NCBI RefSeq assembly: GCF_003287355.1
Contig: NZ_QMIM01000036.1
Span: 1 to 48,094 of the forward strand
Length of the DNA stretch: 48,094 nt
From: Halorubrum sp. 48-1-W
GTDB taxonomy: Archaea; Halobacteriota; Halobacteria; Halobacteriales; Haloferacaceae
Direction of reading: 5' to 3'
A program made the translations under genes and the position numbers. This document shows, piece after piece, positions 43,463 through 48,094 of this stretch. How positions within the stretch are numbered: the stretch's first letter is position 1; every line of letters begins with the position of its first letter. The notes under the pieces were generated by a model. That model did not search any database, was not told the DNA's origin, and saw nothing but the letters and a program-made list of their open reading frames with translations.

Positions 43463-44791
43463 CTACCGCTCCCGGACGTTCCGGCCGGTCGGGTCGCCGA
43501 ACTCCTCCGCGCCGGTGACGGGATCGCGTTCGTACACCGGCTCGCCGCGAACAACGGTCAGCTCGGGGAACACGCCGCGGGAGCCCTCGAAAGGCGTCCA
43601 CCCGCACTTCGAGTGGAGCGCGCCCGCCTCGATCTCCCGCGGGCTCGTGAGGTCGACAAGGACGAAGTCGGCGTCGGCATCCGCCGCGATCCGGCCCTTC
43701 CGGTCGAGCCCGAATATCGACGCCGGGTTGGCGGCGACCACGTCGCGGACGCGCTCGAGCGACAGCTCGCCGGTCCGGACCGACTCGAGGAGCAGGGGAT
43801 ACATCGTCTCGACGCCCGGAACCCCGCTCGGCGCGTCCGCGAGCCCGGTACGCTTCTCGTCGACCGTGTGGGGTGCGTGGTCCGTGGCGACGACGTCGAC
43901 GTCGCCGTCGCGGAGGCGCTCGAACACGCCGGCCCGTCGCTCCTCCGAGCGGAGCGGCGGGTTCATCCGGCCGAACGTCCCGAGCCGACCGGCGTTCTCC
44001 CGCGACAGGAAGAGGTGGTGGGGGGTGACCTCGCAGGTGGCGGCCGCGCCCGCAACGGCTGACTCGGCGACCGCGTCGACCCCCTCCGGCGTCGAGGTGT
44101 GGGCGACGTGGATCCGTCCGCCAGCGTCGTCGGCGACCGCCAGGGCGCGCTCGACCGCCGCCGCCTCCGCCTCGGCGGTGCGGTACGCCGACCAGGCGTC
44201 CGCGTTCGCAGTGGTGCCGGCCCCCCCGAGATCGCCCGAGAGCGCCGACTCGTCGAACAGGGTCGCGTCCTCGGCGTGAACCGTCACCGGCACGTCGTGG
44301 GTTACAGCCGTCTCGACCGCCTCGGCGAACAGGTCGGCGTCGATCCCCATCTCGCCGGTGGAGTCCGCGAGGAACACCTCGCCGAGCGCGAACAGGGGCC
44401 GGTCGAACAGCGCCTCCGGCTCCCACTCGGGGGTGACGCCGCCGTTGATCCCGTAGTCGACGTGGGAGGTGACAGCGAGGTCGGCCTTCCTGTCGAAGGC
44501 GTCGCCGTCGACGGTCGGCGGCGAGGTGTTCGGCTGGTCGACCACGGTCGTCACGCCACCCGCGGCCGCACTCTTCGAGCCGGTCTCCCACGTCTCCTTG
44601 TGACTCCCGCCCGGTTCCCGAAAGTGGACGTGGACGTCGATCGCGCCGGGAAGCAGGTGTCTCCCGCGACCGTCGACGACGCGCTCGCCGGCGGTCGGGT
44701 CGAGCCCTTCCTCGACCGCGACGATCCTCCCGTCCCGAGTCCGAACGTCCCGGACCCGCCCGTCGGCCAGTTCCGCACCCGTGATGAGCAT
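43463..44791 (-). CDS. pyrC: Dihydroorotase
   Basis: Converts carbamoyl aspartate to dihydroorotate in pyrimidine synthesis. The 442 residues contain the class I dihydroorotase motifs: metal-binding DVHVHFREPG, the PNTSP segment, GINGGVTPEW, VHAEDATLFDE, HVAHTSTPEG, EVTPHHLFL, NPPLRSE and the DHAPHT loop with its Asp. A TATA-like ATTTAACC (minus, 44813-44820) places a leaderless start at the ATG 44789-44791. It is the third pyrimidine gene in the window but is not linked to carB and pyrF. Confidence 0.96.
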   Translation of the reverse strand: MLITGAELADGRVRDVRTRDGRIVAVEEGLDPTAGERVVDGRGRHLLPGAIDVHVHFREPGGSHKETWETGSKSAAAGGVTTVVDQPNTSPPTVDGDAFDRKADLAVTSHVDYGINGGVTPEWEPEALFDRPLFALGEVFLADSTGEMGIDADLFAEAVETAVTHDVPVTVHAEDATLFDESALSGDLGGAGTTANADAWSAYRTAEAEAAAVERALAVADDAGGRIHVAHTSTPEGVDAVAESAVAGAAATCEVTPHHLFLSRENAGRLGTFGRMNPPLRSEERRAGVFERLRDGDVDVVATDHAPHTVDEKRTGLADAPSGVPGVETMYPLLLESVRTGELSLERVRDVVAANPASIFGLDRKGRIAADADADFVLVDLTSPREIEAGALHSKCGWTPFEGSRGVFPELTVVRGEPVYERDPVTGAEEFGDPTGRNVRER

Positions 44792-44876
44792 GCCTACGCG
44801 CTCGTGGCGCGCCGGTTAAATCGTAGTGGTCCCGGCCGGCCACAAAACGTTTGTTTCGAGCGGTAGCAGTTCGCCC

Positions 44877-45362
44877 ATGGCCCTCCCCTCCCTCGTCGGC
44901 AGTGCCGTCGGCTGGCTCTGGACGCTCGTGCTGTTCGCGGTCCCCGGACTCGTCGCCGCGGTCCTCTGGACCCCGTTCCTGGCTGTGGCGCGATTCCGGG
45001 CACTGATACGCGCGCTACCGCCCCGCGGACGGGTCGGCCCCTCGTACGTCGGCGTCGCGCTCGCGCTCTCGGTCCCGTACCTCGCCGGCGTCCTGCTCAC
45101 GGTCGCGCTCGTCGACAGCGCCGGGCCGGGCTGGAGTAACGGCTTCTTCACGACCGCGCTCGTCGCCAGCGGGGTCGTCGCGCTCGGTGGGCCGGTCGTC
45201 GCCGCGGTCGGACTGCCTCGGCTGGGCGTCGACTGGGACCCGACCGGCTACGGCGTCTCCACGTGGGCGTTGCTCGTCGCCGCCGGACTGTGGTACGCGG
45301 TCGTCGCCACGGTCCCGCTCCTCGCGCTCGCCGTCGTGCTCGCGCTCCCCGGCGGGTACTGA
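44877..45362 (+). CDS. Small polytopic membrane protein
   Basis: A 161-residue protein with four to five hydrophobic helices: near 7-35 (WLWTLVLFAVPGLVAAVLW), 60-80 (VGVALALSVPYLAGVLLTVALV), 90-115 (TTALVASGVVALGGPVVAAVG) and 130-160 (ALLVAAGLWYAVVATVPLLALAVVLAL). The ATG at 44877 precedes a short hydrophilic start (MALPSLVG). No domain or transporter signature is recognised; it looks like a conserved haloarchaeal membrane protein. It is divergent from pyrC. Confidence 0.75.
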   Translation: MALPSLVGSAVGWLWTLVLFAVPGLVAAVLWTPFLAVARFRALIRALPPRGRVGPSYVGVALALSVPYLAGVLLTVALVDSAGPGWSNGFFTTALVASGVVALGGPVVAAVGLPRLGVDWDPTGYGVSTWALLVAAGLWYAVVATVPLLALAVVLALPGGY

Positions 45363-45424
45363 CGGGAGGCTCGGATGATCGGTCGCTCCGTCGTCCGAAC
45401 GTTGTGCGTCTCCTGCCGGACCGG

Positions 45425-46246
45425 TCAGGAGAGCTTCTTCAGCGCCTCGAAGAAGTCGGACTCCGGGCCTGCGATCCGCATCGGCGGCGAGGTCCGTTCG
45501 ACGGTCACCTCGACCGGACCGGGGTGGTCGCAGGCGTTTCGACCGTCGGTGACGACCACGGCGCCGTCGGGGTCCGACACCGACACGGAGACCGTCGCGT
45601 CGACGTCGACCACGAGCGGAGGCATACCCTCCTCGGGGGCCATCTCGTTGACGATCAGGCCGGGGACGTCGGGGTGAACGAGCGGCCCCCGTTCGGAGAG
45701 GTTGTAGGCGGTGGAGCCGGTCGGCGTCGCCACGAGGACGCCGTCGGCGTGACCGCTCGCGTACGGCGAGCCGTCCACGCGAAGCTCGTAGTCGACGCCG
45801 CCGCCGGGTCCGCGGCGGTCGCCCTGAACGACCACCTCGTTGGCGGCGGGGACGGACTCCCAGTCGTCCGTCCGGGCGGCGAGCCGGGGGACCTCCCGGA
45901 CGGCCATCGCACCCTCCCGGAACCCGTCGATCGCCGTGAGAACCGCCTCCTCCGCGATCTCGGGCGGGACGGCGTTGAGGAACCCGACTTCGCCGAGGTT
46001 GACCCCGAGGATCGGCGTGTCGCCCGCGTTGCGCGCGACGAACAGGAACGTCCCGTCGCCGCCGACCGCGACCGCCAGATCGCAGTCGACGAGCGCGTCG
46101 ACCGGCCGTCCCTCGACGTCCAGGTCGCCCGCGGTCTCCTCGTCGATCCAGACGGCTGCCCCGCGGTCCCGTACGGCGTCGCGTATTCCCACTGCGACCG
46201 ACGCAGCCTCCGGGTTCCCCTTCCGAGCCACGATGCCGACTTCCAT
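45425..46246 (-). CDS. nadK: NAD kinase
   Basis: This 273-residue enzyme phosphorylates NAD to NADP. It has the GGDGT motif (VAVGGDGTFLFVARNAG), the NLGEVGFLN segment, NEVVV near residue 130 and the TPTGSTAYNLS segment that forms the substrate pocket. The start ATG 46244-46246 gives MEVGIVARKGNPEA and lies 25 bp from a minus-strand TATA-like CTTTTAGCC at 46268-46276. It shares its upstream region with the divergent KaiC-like gene. Confidence 0.95.
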   Translation of the reverse strand: MEVGIVARKGNPEAASVAVGIRDAVRDRGAAVWIDEETAGDLDVEGRPVDALVDCDLAVAVGGDGTFLFVARNAGDTPILGVNLGEVGFLNAVPPEIAEEAVLTAIDGFREGAMAVREVPRLAARTDDWESVPAANEVVVQGDRRGPGGGVDYELRVDGSPYASGHADGVLVATPTGSTAYNLSERGPLVHPDVPGLIVNEMAPEEGMPPLVVDVDATVSVSVSDPDGAVVVTDGRNACDHPGPVEVTVERTSPPMRIAGPESDFFEALKKLS

Positions 46247-46334
46247 GCCGGCGGATTTCGCCGGCCGGGCTAAAAGCGTGTGGACCTCGCCACAGCCGGA
46301 AAGCTTCAAGCCGGCGGCCCTCGTTGCCCGGTAC

Positions 46335-46367
46335 ATGGCGATCCCCGAGGGACGCCCCGAACCATGA
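46335..46367 (+). other. 10-codon mini-ORF before the KaiC-like gene
   Basis: The ATG at 46335 opens MAIPEGRPEP and ends in TGA at 46365-46367, overlapping the next ATG (ATGA). It is the same arrangement as the leader ORF before CDC48. With 10 codons chance is quite likely. Confidence 0.25.
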
Positions 46368-47677
46368 GCGATGACGACGACTGGTTCGAGCGCGCGCTGC
46401 GGGAACTGGAGGAGGGATCGGACGGAGACGGCGAAACGGACGGAGACGACGAAACGGACGGAGACGACGCCGATAGAGAGCGCGTCGCCGACAGCGACGG
46501 CGATGACGAGGGGTACGTCGACGGCGACGGGAGCGGCGGCGACGACCGGACTGACGGCGAATGGACCGACGACGGTCCCGAACCCGAGGTGAGCCCGGAC
46601 GAACCGGATGAAGGGACCGGATCCGACGGAGACGCCGACCCGTTCGGTGGCTATCGACGTCGGGACGAGGCGGTCGACGAGACCGGCCGCGAGGGCGAAA
46701 CCGACGACGACGATGGGGACGGGAACGACGACCCGCTCGGCGGTGGTGGCGGCTCCTTCGGTCAGGGCGATCCGTTCGGTGGCGGCGGCGGGGGCGGCGA
46801 TTCCTTCAGCGAGGGCGACCCGTTCGGTGGCGGCGGCGGCGGGGGCGGCGGTTCCTTCGGCGAGGGCGACCCGTTCGGCGGTGGATCCTTCGGCGAGGGC
46901 GACCCGTTCGGCGGCGGTGGCGAGACGACGGACGGGCCGACCGGATTCGACGAGGACACAGCCGAGGAGTTCGACTCCGACATCGATCGGACGGACATCG
47001 GGATCGAGGGGCTCGACGAGATGATCCTCGGGGGCGTGCCGAGCCAGTCGCTCCTGGCGGTCATCGGCGGGCCGGGAACCGGGAAGACGACGTTCTCGTT
47101 ACAGTTCCTCAACGAGGCGCTGGCGTCCGACGAACGGGGCGTGTACATCACGCTCGAGCAGAGCCGGGAGTCGATCCTCGCCACCGCCGATGAGAAGGGC
47201 TGGTCGTTCCAGGAGCACGCCGAGGAGGGGCGGCTCGCGGTCGTCTCGCTCGACCCCATCGAGATGGCGAACTCGCTGGCGTCGATCCGCAACGACCTCA
47301 CGCGGCTCATCGCGGACTTCGGCGCTGACAGGCTCGTGCTCGACTCCGTCTCGCTTCTCGAGATGATGTACGACCACCCCGCCAAGCGGCGCTCGGAGGT
47401 GTTCGGGTTCACCCGCCTGCTGAAGGAGGCGGGCGTGACGACGCTCCTCACCTCCGAGGCGAGCGACGAGACGCCGTACGCCTCGCGGTACGGCCTCGTC
47501 GAGTACCTGACCGACGGCGTGTTCGTCCTCCAGTACGTTCGCGGGTCGGATTTCCAGGAGACGCGCCTCGCAGTCGAGATCCAGAAGATCCGCAACGCGA
47601 ACCACTCCCGGGAGACGAAGCCCTACGAGATCACGAACGAGGGGATGTCCGTCTACCGGCAGGCGAACATCTTCTGA
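46364..47677 (+). CDS. KaiC-like RecA-superfamily ATPase with a long low-complexity N-terminus
   Basis: The 437-residue protein has a single KaiC/RadA-type ATPase domain (about 213-437): IDRTDIGIEGLDEMILGGV, Walker A GGPGTGKTT at 235-243, Walker-B-like DRLVLDSVSLLEMM and a C-terminal KIRNANHSRETKPYEITNEGM. The first about 205 residues are unlike any folded domain: an acidic Asp/Glu/Gly part, then repeated Gly-rich (S/D)F(G/S)(E/Q)GDPFGGG units at about 125-195. The family is common in haloarchaea beside ArlH-type ATPases, but its function is not established. The start at 46364 follows a mini-ORF. Confidence 0.88.
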   Translation: MSDDDDWFERALRELEEGSDGDGETDGDDETDGDDADRERVADSDGDDEGYVDGDGSGGDDRTDGEWTDDGPEPEVSPDEPDEGTGSDGDADPFGGYRRRDEAVDETGREGETDDDDGDGNDDPLGGGGGSFGQGDPFGGGGGGGDSFSEGDPFGGGGGGGGGSFGEGDPFGGGSFGEGDPFGGGGETTDGPTGFDEDTAEEFDSDIDRTDIGIEGLDEMILGGVPSQSLLAVIGGPGTGKTTFSLQFLNEALASDERGVYITLEQSRESILATADEKGWSFQEHAEEGRLAVVSLDPIEMANSLASIRNDLTRLIADFGADRLVLDSVSLLEMMYDHPAKRRSEVFGFTRLLKEAGVTTLLTSEASDETPYASRYGLVEYLTDGVFVLQYVRGSDFQETRLAVEIQKIRNANHSRETKPYEITNEGMSVYRQANIF

Positions 47678-47830
47678 AGCGGAGGTTCCGTCGAACCCCT
47701 GTTCTTCGATTGCGTTCTCCGCTGGAAGGATCGGTAGAATTTGACTGCTAGTAGTACGGTTGTTTCGATTGATATTGGTGTGAACAGAGGAGGATCGTTG
47801 CTGGCGAGGTGAACACCTCCAAAGCCCCAG

Positions 47831-47966
47831 CCGCGAGGCGGGCGCAGGCTCGTTGTGCTCCTCAGTCGCTCACTCTGTTCGCTCCCTGCGATGTCGCCGG
47901 CGCTTTGCGCCGGCTGCCCGTGGCGCTCTGCGCCACGCTGCTTACGTCACCTGCGCCCGCCTCGCG
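47831..47966. repeat. Self-complementary repeat element with nested hairpins
   Basis: A 17-bp inverted repeat (CGCGAGGCGGGCGCAGG at 47832-47848 against its exact complement at 47950-47966) encloses two further hairpins: GCCGGCGC/GCGCCGGC (about 47896-47915) and GTGGCGC/GCGCCAC (about 47920-47937). The remaining bases to 48094 are CCTCGC-rich non-coding sequence of the same character. No gene is visible in 47678-48094. It looks like a dispersed palindromic repeat or non-autonomous element. Confidence 0.6.
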
Positions 47967-48094
47967 ACTGCCCCTTTGAGTCCCACCCGCCCCGCACAGC
48001 CCCGCACCTCACGCCTCCCCAGCCTCGTCGGTGGTCCTCCGCTTCGCGTCGGACCACCGACTCCCTCGCGCGGGCTCCTCGCGGCCACCGGCCG

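Overview
The window is from a halophilic archaeon of class Halobacteria, most likely Halorubrum or a close relative. The evidence is a GC-rich core with very acidic proteins, TATA boxes about 25 nt upstream of start codons (leaderless transcription), Tat-type signal peptides, a type-2 family B DNA polymerase, an archaeal CDC48, an eIF1-like aSUI1, digeranylgeranylglyceryl phosphate synthase and a salactin-like actin. The genus is an inference from style and was not computed.

Layout. (1) Positions 1-2240 are AT-richer accessory DNA with a possible PD-(D/E)XK protein, a zinc-finger ORF interrupted by an in-frame TGA, an unrecognised protein and a truncated integrase. This sits against tRNA-Ser(TGA), whose 3' end is duplicated 144 bp downstream. 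(2) Positions 2809-18303 are core: superoxide dismutase, aspS, larC with a giant histidine tract, a GH13 alpha-amylase-family enzyme, CDC48 behind a 39-codon leader ORF, carB and pyrF, a HIT zinc finger, trmY and a zinc ribbon protein, followed by tRNA-Pro(CGG). (3) Positions 18558-24880 are a low-GC accessory island starting at the tRNA-Pro 3' end. It holds a decayed C5 DNA methyltransferase, a transposase remnant, a secreted protein, two tiny zinc proteins, an unknown protein, and a compact cassette of membrane protein, plant-type cyclic phosphodiesterase and PD-(D/E)XK protein. (4) Positions 24882-32013 hold a lipoprotein metallo-beta-lactamase (ComEC-like plus lamin-tail domain) coupled to a DUF3006 protein, a three-gene RecA-like / coiled-coil / PolB2 operon, a Tat-exported protein and an orphan transposon-end hairpin. 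(5) Positions 32014-35412 hold a tightly overlapped tenA / Nramp-like / P-loop operon and a PIN toxin-antitoxin pair. (6) Positions 36083-48094 are core again: salactin, DGGGP synthase, aSUI1, a MoxR-DUF58-transglutaminase operon, pyrC, NAD kinase and a KaiC-like ATPase, ending in a strongly self-complementary repeat.

How genes work together. carB, pyrF and pyrC supply three steps of UMP synthesis. MoxR, DUF58 and the TgpA-like protein form the classic chaperone / von Willebrand-like / transglutaminase set. The PolB2 operon is arranged like bacterial ImuA-ImuB-DnaE2 and is the best candidate for an incompletely described system (damage-tolerance or mutagenic synthesis). The phosphodiesterase cassette in the island and the tenA operon with its metal-site-less Nramp-like transporter are the next most interesting sets.

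Limits. All family names come from reading motifs by eye. No database search, structure prediction or codon statistics were run.
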